A stretch of DNA of 64,000 nucleotides from Pseudomonadota bacterium (lineage in GTDB: Bacteria; Pseudomonadota; Gammaproteobacteria; Acidiferrobacterales; Acidiferrobacteraceae). Within the stretch, counting starts at the first letter, position 1. Each line of letters starts with the position of its first letter. The stretch is from contig JAKARI010000003.1 in the NCBI GenBank assembly GCA_021819245.1, positions 1 through 64,000 on the forward strand, read 5' to 3'. The notes under the pieces were generated by a model. That model did no database searches. It was not told the DNA's origin and saw nothing but the letters and a program-made list of their open reading frames with translations. Both the position numbers and the translations under genes were made by a program. Positions 1 through 9,212 of this stretch are shown here, piece by piece.

Positions 1-458
1 CGCCCGGATTCTGCCGAAAGATGGTAAAACGGCCTGGAAACAGGCAATGTCGGGCCCCATCCCGGGCTCATCAGGGTCGATCCGGTGACGTGACACCAGA
101 AATCGACCATTCAGCAATGGGTTGGGGGAAGGTGAGTATGCTTTTTTTCAACGGCCTGTTAGGCTTCAGGTCTTGGGAATGGGCGCTACGGCCAGGGGCT
201 TGCTTGCCCAAGATTGTGGACAATGCCGTCGCAGAGCACGGTCGCGCATCGCGCGCCGCAGGGCGACGACGACAGCGATCCCGGGAGCGGAGTTCGTAGG
301 CATCTGTGCCACCATCAGGGCCGCGGGCCGATTGCCAGCGCCCGAAGGGGCCTGCCATCGGGCTTATGCCCCGGGGACCGGGGTGGAGGCGCCAGCAAGG
401 CCCCGTTGCGAAACGACGACTGTGTTCCACCAGGGTTTCTGGACCGGCCGCTAGGGCG
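1..458. other. Left-edge stretch with no supported gene
   Basis: This is the region downstream of the RND pump gene, whose stop is at 459. Several short open frames cross it on both strands, but none resembles a known family and their composition is that of chance frames in GC-rich DNA. A run of seven T lies near 141-148 without an obvious stem before it, so I do not call a terminator. Confidence 0.5.
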
Positions 459-3400
459 TCAACGGATCCGCGGGGGCCTTCCACCGCGCTCGGAGAAGGC
501 GGCGTAGGCAAAGTAGCCAAGCGGTATCACAAAGAGCGTGAGCACGGTCGATGCCAGCGTCCCGAAGATGAGCGAGATGGCAAGCCCCCCGAAGACCGGG
601 TCCATGACCATGATCGCGGTGCCGAGCATGATGGCAAGCGCGGTCAGCATGATGGGCCGCAGCCGCACCGTCCCGGCCTCGACCACGGCCTCGGTCAGGG
701 CGTGCCCGGCGCGCCGGTAGTCGAGGATGAAGTCGATCAAAAGCAGCGAGTTGCGCACCACGATTCCGGCGAGCGCGATGACCCCGATCATGGAGGTGGC
801 GGTGAAGTACTGGCCGAGCGCGGCATGGCCCGGGAATACGCCGATGATCGTGAGCGGGATCGCGCCCATGACGATGATGGGGATGGCAAACGAGCGGTAG
901 TAGCCGACCAGGATGACGTAGATGAGAAGGATCGCCACCCCAAAGGCCGATCCCAGGTCCCGGAACACGTTCAGGGTCAACCGCATCTCGCCGCTCCAGC
1001 GCAGCCCATAGTGCAGACTGCTCGGGTCCTTCATGAAGTCCTGCTTCAGATGCACCCCGTCGACCGCGTGATACCTGAGGTACTGCCACATGTGCAGTAC
1101 CGGATACACGGGGCTCCCGCTGCTCATGCCGGCGGTGACATACTCGACGTCGCGGCCGTCTTTCTGATAGATGGGCCGCGGCGCCGGGCGCCGGATGACG
1201 CGCACGACCGCCGATAAGGGGATCTCCCGGCCCTCGGGGTTGGTGACAAAGAGCTTGCCGAGGTCATTGGGGCCGATGTGGTCTGCGATCGGTACCCGAA
1301 ACCGGATCGGGACCGGTTCTTTGGCGTGCGCGATGTGCGCCGTGCCGTCGCTGATGCCCGACAGGAAGCCCTTCAATGTCTGGGCCACCTGCGCGACACT
1401 CACCCCATGGAGGGCGGCCTGTCTTCTGTTGACCTTGATGATGTACTGCATGGAGGCATGCGGCACGGTGCTGTCTACCCCGGCGAGGTGGGGGGTGTGG
1501 GCGAACAGGCCATAGCGCAGGTCCTGGGCGATCGCCTGCACCTTGTGATAGCTCGGCCCGAAGACCTCGGCCATGATCGTGGCCCGCACCGGCGGACCCG
1601 GCGGGTGCTGAACGATCTTGATCATGGCGCCGGTGCGCGTGATCAGCCGATTCACCGCCGGCCGCAGGGACCGGACTATGGCGATCGACGAGATCGGCCG
1701 CTCGCTCTTGCGCACGAGGTGGACCTGGATCTCGCCCACCGTGGGGCCCCGCTTTAAGGTCTCGCCACGCAAGAGCCCGCTGAAGTTAATGGCCCCCATG
1801 GCGCCCGCCGACAGGTCATAGGTCGTGACATAGGGGTTTGCGCGCACGATATTCCCAAGCGCCGTAATGACCTGATCGGTGTCCTCGAGCGTGCTGCCGG
1901 CGCGCGTGCGGACAGTGATGTCGAAGCTGTTATTGTTGTTGCGCGGCAGCATCTTGAAGTTCACGAGGCGCGCCGCCGGCATGGCCAGGACCCCGGCGAA
2001 TAGCAGGATGATGGCGCCTAGAAATCCGCGCCGCACCCACGGGCGCGACAAGAGCGCGCGCATGATCCGCGCATAGCCCCTTTGGAGGACGCCCGGCCGA
2101 TCGTGACTCGGCCCGCCATGACCTTTAAGCCACATGCGCGCCGCCCAGGGCGCCACCGTGTAGGCGATGAAAAGCGATGTGATCATGGCCACGGGGACAT
2201 TCTTCGGAATCGGCGCCATGTAAGGCCCCATCATCCCCGTGACGTAAAGCATGGGCAGAAAAGCGACGATCACCGCAAAGGTCGCGAGGTTCGTGGGGCG
2301 CCCTATCTCATTGACCGCAAGGACGGCCTCACGCACGCGATCGACCCCAGCGCGGGCGTAGTGGCGGAATATGTTTTCTATGACGACAATGGAGTCGTCT
2401 ACGAGCAGCCCGAGCGACAGGATCAAGGCGAACAGGGTAATGCGGTTGATCGTCTGGCCTTCGAGATCGCCCACTGCCAGTGTCACAAACAAGATGAGCG
2501 GGATCGTGATCGTGACGATCGCGGCCGCCCGCCAGCCAAGGAACACCACGAGCAGGAGCACGACCGTCGCCACGGCGATGAACAGGTGCTCGATCAGGGT
2601 GTTGACGGCGCTATTGGCGCGCTCGCCATCGTCGCGGGTCACGTTGACGTGCACGCCATCCGGAATGATGGGCCCCTTGAGCGCGTGCAGTTTGCGCAAC
2701 ACGGCGTGGGCGACCGCCACCGCGTTGGTGCCGGCGCGCTTGGCGATGGCGATCGTGACCTCGGGGACCTCGATGTTGTGCGGACGCGCATGCGAGTAGG
2801 CCGGCCCAAAGCCGATTTCATGCACGGTCTTGATGCGACCGGCACCATCGGTCACGGTCGCGACGTCGCGCAGATAGACTGGGCGGTGATCATAGAGGCT
2901 CACCACCACGCGCCCGACGTCTTTCGCCGAACGCAGCATGGTGCCCGCATGGATGGTGGCGCGCCGGTTATGGTTGGTGAAGTGCCCGGACGGGATCTCG
3001 ACATTGGTCGCCTGCACGACCCTCTGGACGTCGTCTAGGGTCACGTCGTAGTGGCGCATGAGGCGGGGATGCAAGACCACATTGATCTTGCGTTGCTGGC
3101 CGCCTATGAGATAAGCGCGCGAGGTGCCGGGCACGCGCCGCAGGTGGTGCAAGACGCGCGTGGCGATGGCCCGCAGCTGCACGCCGCTCATGTCCGCGCT
3201 GGCAAGAGATATGGTCACGATCGGGACCTGGTTGACATCGAGCGGCTGGATCACGGGCTGCCTGGTCCCGGGCGGCATGCGGCTCATGTTGCTCATGATC
3301 TTGTTGTAGAGCCGCACGAGCGATGCCACGCGATTTTGCCCGACCTTAAATTTTACCGTAACTACGCCCATGGAATCGAGCGCGAGCCCGTAGGTGTGAT

Positions 3401-3674
3401 GGATGCCGCGCATGCCGCGCAGTATGGCCTGCAGGGGGTCGACGATGAGGTTTTTGACCTCGCGGGGGCTCGCGCCGGGCTTGGCGACGATGATGTTGGC
3501 GGCCGGCACCACGATCTGGGGGTTTTCCGTGCGCGGCGTCGTGCGTAAAGCAAGCAGCCCGGCGAGCACCGCCACCACCACGATGAGCGCCGTGATCTTA
3601 TTGTCGATGAAATAGCGGGTGAGCCGGCCCGAGATGTTGAGCGGCCCTTGCGGTTTTTGATCAGCGCCTGCCAT
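459..3674 (-). CDS. RND-family efflux permease (AcrB/MexB-like inner-membrane pump)
   Basis: The 1071-residue product has the length and layout of RND transporters: one N-terminal helix (about 20-45), two large periplasmic loops and two six-helix bundles. The TM4 proton-relay signature is visible as LSLGLLVDDSIVVIENIF, with the paired aspartates. By family knowledge it would use the proton-motive force to extrude substrates across the envelope together with an outer-membrane channel and a periplasmic adaptor. It is the last gene of a minus-strand operon and its start overlaps the end of the adaptor-like gene by 14 bases. Hydrophobe/amphiphile (HAE) versus metal (HME) substrate class cannot be settled by eye. 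The sequence is closer to the HAE-type pumps often found with TolC and short adaptors. Confidence 0.9.
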   Translation of the reverse strand: MAGADQKPQGPLNISGRLTRYFIDNKITALIVVVAVLAGLLALRTTPRTENPQIVVPAANIIVAKPGASPREVKNLIVDPLQAILRGMRGIHHTYGLALDSMGVVTVKFKVGQNRVASLVRLYNKIMSNMSRMPPGTRQPVIQPLDVNQVPIVTISLASADMSGVQLRAIATRVLHHLRRVPGTSRAYLIGGQQRKINVVLHPRLMRHYDVTLDDVQRVVQATNVEIPSGHFTNHNRRATIHAGTMLRSAKDVGRVVVSLYDHRPVYLRDVATVTDGAGRIKTVHEIGFGPAYSHARPHNIEVPEVTIAIAKRAGTNAVAVAHAVLRKLHALKGPIIPDGVHVNVTRDDGERANSAVNTLIEHLFIAVATVVLLLVVFLGWRAAAIVTITIPLILFVTLAVGDLEGQTINRITLFALILSLGLLVDDSIVVIENIFRHYARAGVDRVREAVLAVNEIGRPTNLATFAVIVAFLPMLYVTGMMGPYMAPIPKNVPVAMITSLFIAYTVAPWAARMWLKGHGGPSHDRPGVLQRGYARIMRALLSRPWVRRGFLGAIILLFAGVLAMPAARLVNFKMLPRNNNNSFDITVRTRAGSTLEDTDQVITALGNIVRANPYVTTYDLSAGAMGAINFSGLLRGETLKRGPTVGEIQVHLVRKSERPISSIAIVRSLRPAVNRLITRTGAMIKIVQHPPGPPVRATIMAEVFGPSYHKVQAIAQDLRYGLFAHTPHLAGVDSTVPHASMQYIIKVNRRQAALHGVSVAQVAQTLKGFLSGISDGTAHIAHAKEPVPIRFRVPIADHIGPNDLGKLFVTNPEGREIPLSAVVRVIRRPAPRPIYQKDGRDVEYVTAGMSSGSPVYPVLHMWQYLRYHAVDGVHLKQDFMKDPSSLHYGLRWSGEMRLTLNVFRDLGSAFGVAILLIYVILVGYYRSFAIPIIVMGAIPLTIIGVFPGHAALGQYFTATSMIGVIALAGIVVRNSLLLIDFILDYRRAGHALTEAVVEAGTVRLRPIMLTALAIMLGTAIMVMDPVFGGLAISLIFGTLASTVLTLFVIPLGYFAYAAFSERGGRPPRIR

Positions 3675-4065
3675 GCGGTCCTCGTGTCGCGGTAATCAGG
3701 GGGCGCACGGGGGTTCCATCGTAGATGCCGCCGTGCCTAGGGGGCCGAATCAGGGTCTCGTGCCCGTCGAGCCCGCTGAGTATCTGCGCCGTCTGCGCGG
3801 TGGTCGCGCCGATCTTTATCAGACGAAACCGGGCGCGGCCACGAGGGCTCAGTATAAAGACCCCTGGCAGTCCCCCCAGAGAGACGACGACGTCCCTGGG
3901 GATCACGACATCGCCATGGGCGTCGAGGTCTGCGGGTGTGCGCAGGCGTATGGTGGCGCAGGTCACGGGGGGGCGCACCGCCGGGGGCGTGGGCGGGGGC
4001 GGCCTGCGCGCGCACGCGGCAAGGACGAGCATGGCCCCAAGCGCAAGACGTCCGGCCGCCCTCAT
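3661..4065 (-). CDS. Short lipoprotein resembling only the C-terminal part of an RND periplasmic adaptor
   Basis: I start at the ATG at 4065 because it makes an ATGA overlap with the tolC-like stop and gives a 134-residue protein with a clean lipoprotein signal (LVLAAC, cysteine 18). The mature part contains a stretch matching the final beta-rich domain of HlyD/AcrA-type adaptors, around GVFILSPRGRARFRLIKIG and LSGLDGHE. The coiled-coil hairpin and lipoyl domains, normally about 250 residues, are absent. Its position between the channel and pump genes is where a full adaptor should be. It could be a functional minimal adaptor, a gene remnant that kept its signal peptide, or an accessory subunit. 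No other adaptor gene is visible in the window. Confidence 0.65.
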   Translation of the reverse strand: MRAAGRLALGAMLVLAACARRPPPPTPPAVRPPVTCATIRLRTPADLDAHGDVVIPRDVVVSLGGLPGVFILSPRGRARFRLIKIGATTAQTAQILSGLDGHETLIRPPRHGGIYDGTPVRPLITATRGPHGRR

Positions 4066-5420
4066 GATGCGACCCCGAGGGACGCCAATGTCCGGCGCGA
4101 CAGGCCCCCGCATGCCGCACCCAGGGCCGCGCGATTGGCCGCCAGGGCATAGAGGGCGGCAAGCCGTGCCTCGCGCGCCTGCACGAGGCCCTGTTCGGCG
4201 TTGAGAAGGGATAGGAGGATGGCGCGCCCCTCGCCATAGCGGACCTGTATCACCGCCACCGCCTTGCGGGCGCGCACGACATTGGCATTGGCTATGCGGT
4301 ATTGGGTCTGGGCGGTGCGCATGCGGTCGTAGGCGCGCGTCACGTGATTGCGGATGCGCGCGCGCAGCCCGGCGAGCCTGGCATCAAGCTCGGCGGCTCT
4401 TTGCTCGAGGACATCTGCCCGGTCGCGATTGCGATCCCCGTCATAGAGCGATTTGCTGATGACGGCGCCCACGGTCCAGGCGTTGTGACGCAGGTCCGGG
4501 ATCTCGCTAAACCATTGCGACTGGGCGTCAAGCCGGATCTGAAACGACGAGCGGTCGCGCGCGGCCTGCGCCCTGGCGCGCAGGGCCATGATTTCATCGC
4601 GCAGGGCCTTGATGTCGGGCCGGTTGGCCTGGGCCTCGCGGTAAAGGCCGGCGAGGCCTCTGCGCGGTATCGGGACCACCGGCAGCAAGAGGGGCGGCAC
4701 GGTGATGGTGTGCCCGGCGCCTGCCCCCATCGCCGTCGCCAGGTTGTTCAGGGCGATACGGACATCGCCGCGCGCCTCGGCCAGCATGCCCTTGCTGGCC
4801 CCGAGATTGACCGCGGCGCTCAAGGCGTCGGAGCGTACGATGCGCCCGCGTGCGTAGAGGTAGCGGGCGGTGCGCGCATGCCGCCTGGCCGCGGCCACGG
4901 CCTTTTCGGCGACCGTGACGGCCTCACGCGCGGCCAGTACCCCCTCATAGGCCTCTACCACCTGAGCGATGATGGTTTGGCGGGCGCGCAGCGCCGCGCT
5001 GCGCGCCGCCAAACGCCCGAAGCGACCGGCACGCTCTGCCGCCCCGATCGCGCCGCCCGTGTAGAGCGGCCAGGATAGCGCGAGCGTCGCGGTGCCGAGT
5101 TTCGTGACTCCGGGGTCATTCAGGGCATTGGGAGTAAAGGCCGCGGCACTCACTTGCCGGCGTTCCAGCTCCGCAGACAGGGCCTCCAGCGGATTGTTGC
5201 TGAAAAGGTAGCCGTAGCTTACGCTGATCGCGGGCATGGACTGATCGCGGGCGACATGGAGTTCGGCCCGCGCGGCCGCGCGCCGCGCCGTGGCCAGATG
5301 CGCCAGACTGTTGTGCGAAAGCGCGAAATCCACGGCCTGCCTAAGCGTAAACGAGCGCGCCACGGCATGCCCCATGATCCAGAGGGCGGTCATTCCCAGT
5401 ACCACCGCAAACCGCTTCAT
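4062..5420 (-). CDS. TolC-family outer-membrane efflux protein
   Basis: This 452-residue protein begins with a signal peptide (MKRFAVVLGMTALWIMGHAVA). It shows the repeated long alpha-helical, alanine/arginine-rich segments typical of the OEP family, such as AERAGRFGRLAARSAALRAR near residues 125-145 and a second helical-hairpin half after residue 270. By family knowledge it forms the trimeric outer-membrane channel through which the RND pump discharges. It is the first gene of the three-gene minus-strand operon. A promoter and operator-like palindrome lie 35-65 bases upstream. The gene ends by overlapping the adaptor-like gene (ATGA). Confidence 0.88.
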   Translation of the reverse strand: MKRFAVVLGMTALWIMGHAVARSFTLRQAVDFALSHNSLAHLATARRAAARAELHVARDQSMPAISVSYGYLFSNNPLEALSAELERRQVSAAAFTPNALNDPGVTKLGTATLALSWPLYTGGAIGAAERAGRFGRLAARSAALRARQTIIAQVVEAYEGVLAAREAVTVAEKAVAAARRHARTARYLYARGRIVRSDALSAAVNLGASKGMLAEARGDVRIALNNLATAMGAGAGHTITVPPLLLPVVPIPRRGLAGLYREAQANRPDIKALRDEIMALRARAQAARDRSSFQIRLDAQSQWFSEIPDLRHNAWTVGAVISKSLYDGDRNRDRADVLEQRAAELDARLAGLRARIRNHVTRAYDRMRTAQTQYRIANANVVRARKAVAVIQVRYGEGRAILLSLLNAEQGLVQAREARLAALYALAANRAALGAACGGLSRRTLASLGVAS

Positions 5421-5454
5421 GGTGTCCCTGCTCCTTTGTCCGGCCTGGCCTCTT

Positions 5455-5484
5455 ATTGTATATTAGCAATTAATTATTAACTAA
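5455..5484 (-). promoter_or_regulatory. Promoter and imperfect palindrome upstream of the tolC-RND operon
   Basis: On the minus strand a TACAAT box (5455-5460) lies 18 bases downstream of a weak TTAGTT box (5479-5484). Positions 5463-5484 form an imperfect AT-rich palindrome with TTAG and CTAA ends, 16 of 22 positions symmetric. It overlaps the spacer and the -35 box. AT-rich dyads of this form are typical of MarR-family operators; no such regulator is visible in the window. Its AT-richness stands out against the GC-rich surroundings. Confidence 0.45.
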
Positions 5485-5684
5485 TTAAAGCCCTGATAGG
5501 CCTCTCATCGAGATGTGAGTGTAACCGATTGTCCCGGCCTTGCGCCGGGCCCTCGGGTGTGGGGCCGGGCGCACGCGCCATGCCGAGGGCAGTAGGAGTC
5601 GAGTGGGGTTTGCGTTAATCTCATGCCTGCGGGATGTCGTGGCGGCTCGGGATGCCGATGCCGGCGCGGCGGGGGGTCGGTACG

Positions 5685-7004
5685 ATGGGCAGACAAATCG
5701 ACGTTCAGGACCTGAAGAAAGGGATGTATGTCGTTGAGCTCGATCGCCCGTGGGTCGAGACCTCGTTTATGTTTCAGGGCTTCGAGATTCGAACCGATGC
5801 CCAGCTGCGCGAGCTTCAGCGCCTCTGCCGGCATGTGTATATCGCCCATCACGACGAGGCCGGGGCAGACCCCGGGGCCCGGCGCAAGGCCGGCCCGGCA
5901 TCAGGCGCCGAGGTCGTGCCGGGAGGCGATAGGCGCCAAGCGGAGGTGCTGGCGGCGTCGCTTACCGGCCGGCGCGGCCCCTCGGCTTATGGAGAGCCGA
6001 TCCCGCTCGAGACAGAGTTGCCGGAGGCGCGCAGGCTGCACGCCGAGGCGCGCGAACTTTTCTATCGCATTCAAGATGACGTGCGGCTGGGCCGTAATAT
6101 CGACGGCGAGGGCCTGCGCGTGATCGTCGCCGGCATGGTCGATAGTGTCGTGCGTAATCCGGATGCGCTGGTCTGGCTTACTCAGTTGCGTAACAAGGAT
6201 GAATACACGGTGCTGCACAGTATTCGCGTGGCCATACTGGCCCTGGCCTTCGGTCGCCACCTGGAATTGACGATACCGGAGCTCAATATCCTGGGTGCCG
6301 GCGCGCTGCTGCATGACGTCGGCAAGCTCAAGATTCCCGACGTCATTTTGAACAAGCCCGAGCGCCTCACCGACGAGGAATTCGCCATCGTCAAGAACCA
6401 CGTGCCCGAGGGCGTGAAAATTCTGGAGTCGGCGCGCCGCATCCCCTTGTCCGCCATAGAGGTCGCACAGTGCCATCACGAGCGCTACCAGGGGGGCGGC
6501 TACAATCGGGGCTTGACGGGAGAACGCATCGGCCTGTTTGGGCTCATGGCGGCGATCGTTGATACGTATGACGCAGTCACGAGCGATCGCGCCTATCATG
6601 CCGGTATATCGGCCTATGACGCCCTGGGCAAGCTCTATGGTCAGCGCAACAAGGAGTACCACGGCGGGCTGGTCGACCGCTTCATCCAGTGCCTGGGGAC
6701 GTATCCGATAGGCAGTATCGTGGAATTGACCACAGGCGACATAGGCGTCGTGACCGCCATCAATCGCCAGCGCTACCTGCGTCCGACGGTGGCCCTGGTG
6801 CGGCGCGCCAATGGCATGGCCTTTCCGCCGGGTGCTGCGGTGGACCTGGCCGCGGGCCACGAGTCTTCGGCCTCGGGCGTGGAGATCCGCCGGGTCTTGC
6901 CGGCCGGCGCTCACGACATCATTCCCGCGGACTACATGCCGCGCGGACCGGGCGCGGCCGCCCCGCGCGATCCTGGCCTAGAAGGACGGCCGCACCACGA
7001 CTAG
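5685..7004 (+). CDS. HD-GYP domain protein (putative c-di-GMP phosphodiesterase) with DUF3391 N-terminus
   Basis: I chose the ATG at 5685 (439 residues, MGRQIDVQDLKKGMYVVELD) because a DUF3391-like N-terminus normally starts this way; an upstream in-frame ATG at 5634 would add 17 unlikely residues. The HD core is intact: LLHDVGKLKIPD with His210, followed by HHE. The GYP loop reads GGGYNRGL, so the proline of GYP is asparagine (274). By family knowledge such proteins hydrolyse cyclic-di-GMP to GMP or pGpG. Activity with this substitution is uncertain. The gene is divergent from the efflux operon and its end overlaps hemJ tail to tail by 27 bases. Confidence 0.88.
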   Translation: MGRQIDVQDLKKGMYVVELDRPWVETSFMFQGFEIRTDAQLRELQRLCRHVYIAHHDEAGADPGARRKAGPASGAEVVPGGDRRQAEVLAASLTGRRGPSAYGEPIPLETELPEARRLHAEARELFYRIQDDVRLGRNIDGEGLRVIVAGMVDSVVRNPDALVWLTQLRNKDEYTVLHSIRVAILALAFGRHLELTIPELNILGAGALLHDVGKLKIPDVILNKPERLTDEEFAIVKNHVPEGVKILESARRIPLSAIEVAQCHHERYQGGGYNRGLTGERIGLFGLMAAIVDTYDAVTSDRAYHAGISAYDALGKLYGQRNKEYHGGLVDRFIQCLGTYPIGSIVELTTGDIGVVTAINRQRYLRPTVALVRRANGMAFPPGAAVDLAAGHESSASGVEIRRVLPAGAHDIIPADYMPRGPGAAAPRDPGLEGRPHHD

Positions 7005-7388
7005 TATCACGATGGCGATCAGGATCAGCACCGGGATCTCATTGATGACGCGATAAAAGGTTGGGCTGCGCTTGTGTCCTGCGGCGAGCTCCCGGCCCAA
7101 CACCCCCAAGTAGATGTGATATGCGGCAAGCAGCGCCACCAGCGCCACTTTGATGTCGAGCCATAGGCCGCGAAAGCCAAAGCCCAGCCACAACCATAAA
7201 CCGAAGGTGATGGCAAGCACTGCGCTTGGCGTCGTAAACCGGTAGAGCCGCCGTTCCATGATCACAAAGCGGTCAAGCCCGGCCTTGTCGTTGGTCTGGC
7301 TGTGGTAGACAAAGAGCCGCGGGAGATAGAAAAGCCCCGCGAACCATGTAATGACAAATACGATATGAAAGGCCTTGACCCAAACCAT
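6978..7388 (-). CDS. hemJ: HemJ-like protoporphyrinogen IX oxidase
   Basis: This 136-residue membrane protein has four hydrophobic helices and the HemJ/UPF0093 pattern, with a conserved histidine in the first helix (VKAFHIVFVITWFAGLFYLPRLFVYH is split across helix 1 and its loop) and a conserved lysine in DIKVALVA. By family knowledge HemJ oxidises protoporphyrinogen IX to protoporphyrin IX in haem synthesis in bacteria lacking HemG/HemY. A good AGGAG ribosome-binding site precedes the ATG. It lies just downstream of hemW, another haem-related gene, on the same strand. Confidence 0.82.
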   Translation of the reverse strand: MVWVKAFHIVFVITWFAGLFYLPRLFVYHSQTNDKAGLDRFVIMERRLYRFTTPSAVLAITFGLWLWLGFGFRGLWLDIKVALVALLAAYHIYLGVLGRELAAGHKRSPTFYRVINEIPVLILIAIVILVVVRPSF

Positions 7389-7431
7389 CTCGAGGCTCCT
7401 GGCAAAGTGGGGTTGACGGGGGAGGCGCGCT

Positions 7432-8610
7432 TCATTGCTCTACAGCGGTTGGTGCGCCGGCGGTCTCGAGATCGGCAAGAACTCCTGCGAGCAGCCCATC
7501 CAGGAATCGCCGGCCAAGCGGCGTGGCCCGCATGGTCTCGTCCTCGCGTGCCAGCAGACCGCGGGCGATGGCCCGCGACCAGAGCGGTTCCAGGTCCCCG
7601 AAGTCATGTCCGGTCCGCGCCCGAAGCAGGTCCCGCGGAAAGCCCTCGGTAAGGCGCAGGGCATTCAAGAGAAACTCGAAGATCACGTCCTGTGTAGCCA
7701 GCAGGCGGCGGCTTGCGATGCGGTCGGGCCCTTCCATGTAGCGGACCGGGTCGGCGATGCGCGTGATGCGCGCCACCGCGGCACCGCCCGTGAGCTTGCT
7801 GTGGGCGCCGGCCCCGAGCCCCAAATAGTCGCCGAATTGCCAGTAATTGAGATTGTGCGCGCAGCGGTATCCAGGCCGGGCATAGGCCGACACCTCGTAA
7901 CGTTCGTATCCGGCGGCATCTGCGGCCTGTGTTATCGCATCTTCTATGGCCGTGCGCAGATCTTCCGAGGGCAGGGCCGGCGGGTCGCGGGCAAAGGCGG
8001 TATGCGCCTCTATCGTGAGCTCGTAAAGCGACAGATGCGGCGGGTCCACGGCCAAGGCCGCGCGCACATCGGCCGCGGCCTGCCCTGGGGTCTGATCCGG
8101 AAGGCCGTACATGAGGTCGATATTGAAAGACGAGAAGCCCGCGCCGGCCGCGGCCTCCATGGCGTCACGGGCCTCGCGCGCGTCATGAATGCGTCCGAGT
8201 CGCCGCAAGGAGGGGGTGTGGAGGCTTTGCACCCCAAGCGATAGTCGCGTCACGCCGGCCTCGCGAAAGGCAAGAAAGCGGCTGCTGTCGACCGTGCCCG
8301 GGTTGGCCTCGAGCGTGATCTCGCAATCAGGGGCGAGCGTTGCCCGCCGGCCGACCCCGCTCAGGATGTCGCCGACGGCCGCCCCAGAGAACAGGCTTGG
8401 CGTCCCCCCGCCAAAAAATATCGTCTGAATCTCGCGTCCCCTCAAGGCCCCCAGGCTCTGGTCGAGATCATCGAGCACGGCGCGCACATAGACCCCCTCA
8501 GGCAGCGCCCCGCGCCGGGGCAGCGAGTGAAAATCGCAATAGGGGCATTTGGCCACACACCAGGGGATATGGATGTAAAGGCTCAGGGGCGGGAGAGAAG
8601 GGGCGGTCAT
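7432..8610 (-). CDS. hemW: Radical SAM haem chaperone HemW
   Basis: The 392-residue product starts with YIHIPWCVAKCPYCDFH, carrying the radical-SAM CxxxCxxC triad plus the extra HemW-type cysteine pattern. It continues with FFGGGTPSLF and the HemW-like C-terminal domain (EGFPRDLLRARTG). By family knowledge HemW binds haem and passes it to respiratory enzymes, and older annotations call it a coproporphyrinogen III oxidase-like protein. Its start overlaps rdgB by four bases, and it is the last member of an rph-rdgB-hemW unit, a common gammaproteobacterial arrangement. Confidence 0.92.
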   Translation of the reverse strand: MTAPSLPPLSLYIHIPWCVAKCPYCDFHSLPRRGALPEGVYVRAVLDDLDQSLGALRGREIQTIFFGGGTPSLFSGAAVGDILSGVGRRATLAPDCEITLEANPGTVDSSRFLAFREAGVTRLSLGVQSLHTPSLRRLGRIHDAREARDAMEAAAGAGFSSFNIDLMYGLPDQTPGQAAADVRAALAVDPPHLSLYELTIEAHTAFARDPPALPSEDLRTAIEDAITQAADAAGYERYEVSAYARPGYRCAHNLNYWQFGDYLGLGAGAHSKLTGGAAVARITRIADPVRYMEGPDRIASRRLLATQDVIFEFLLNALRLTEGFPRDLLRARTGHDFGDLEPLWSRAIARGLLAREDETMRATPLGRRFLDGLLAGVLADLETAGAPTAVEQ

Positions 8611-9212
8611 GGGCGATGGGCGCCAAGGAGCCGTGACATGACCCGCAGGGCCTGACCGCGGTGGCTTAACGCGTGCTTTTGGTCGGCGGTCAGTTCCGCA
8701 GCCGAGCAGCCATGGGTCGGAACATAGAACACCGGGTCATAACCAAAGCCGCCGGTGCCGTGTTCGGCGGTCAGAATGCGGCCCTCCCATATACCATCGG
8801 CAATGAGGGGACGGGGGTCATGGGCGTGGCGCACATAGACCAGCACGCAATAAAAGCGTGCGGTGCGTGCGGGTTCCGGGACCCCCGCAAGCGCAGCCAG
8901 AAGGGCCGCGCGGTTTTGTGCGTCGTCTGCATCCGCGCCGGCAAAGCGCGCCGAATAGAGGCCGGGGCGCCCGTCCAGGGCATCTACCTCCAGGCCGGAG
9001 TCGTCGGCGAGTGCCGGAAGCCCGCTCCCGGCGGCGGCGTGACGGGCCTTGATCAGGGCATTTTCCACGAAGCTCAACCCGTTCTCGACGGCAGGCGCGA
9101 TACCAAAGGTATCCTGGGCTGCAAGCGTGATGCCCGATCCGGCCAGCGCCCCCGCGAGCTCGCGGATCTTGCCGGCGTTATGGGTCGCGCAGCAGATCCT
9201 CACGGCTCGCAA
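8607..9212 (-). CDS. rdgB: XTP/dITP pyrophosphatase (RdgB/HAM1)
   Basis: The 201-residue protein shows the HAM1 family signatures: [11 protein letters not shown] at the N-terminus, [28 protein letters not shown], and GFGYDPVF near the C-terminus with SHRGQAL after it. It would hydrolyse non-canonical purine triphosphates (XTP, dITP, ITP) to keep them out of DNA. The start at 9212 overlaps the end of rph by 13 bases and its end overlaps hemW by four, indicating translational coupling. Confidence 0.94.
   Translation of the reverse strand: MRAVRICCATHNAGKIRELAGALAGSGITLAAQDTFGIAPAVENGLSFVENALIKARHAAAGSGLPALADDSGLEVDALDGRPGLYSARFAGADADDAQNRAALLAALAGVPEPARTARFYCVLVYVRHAHDPRPLIADGIWEGRILTAEHGTGGFGYDPVFYVPTHGCSAAELTADQKHALSHRGQALRVMSRLLGAHRP

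Noticed and set aside
2082-3038. A 318-residue plus-strand frame across the RND pump gene
   Set aside because: It is opposite conserved RND sequence and is rich in His and Arg without domain similarity.
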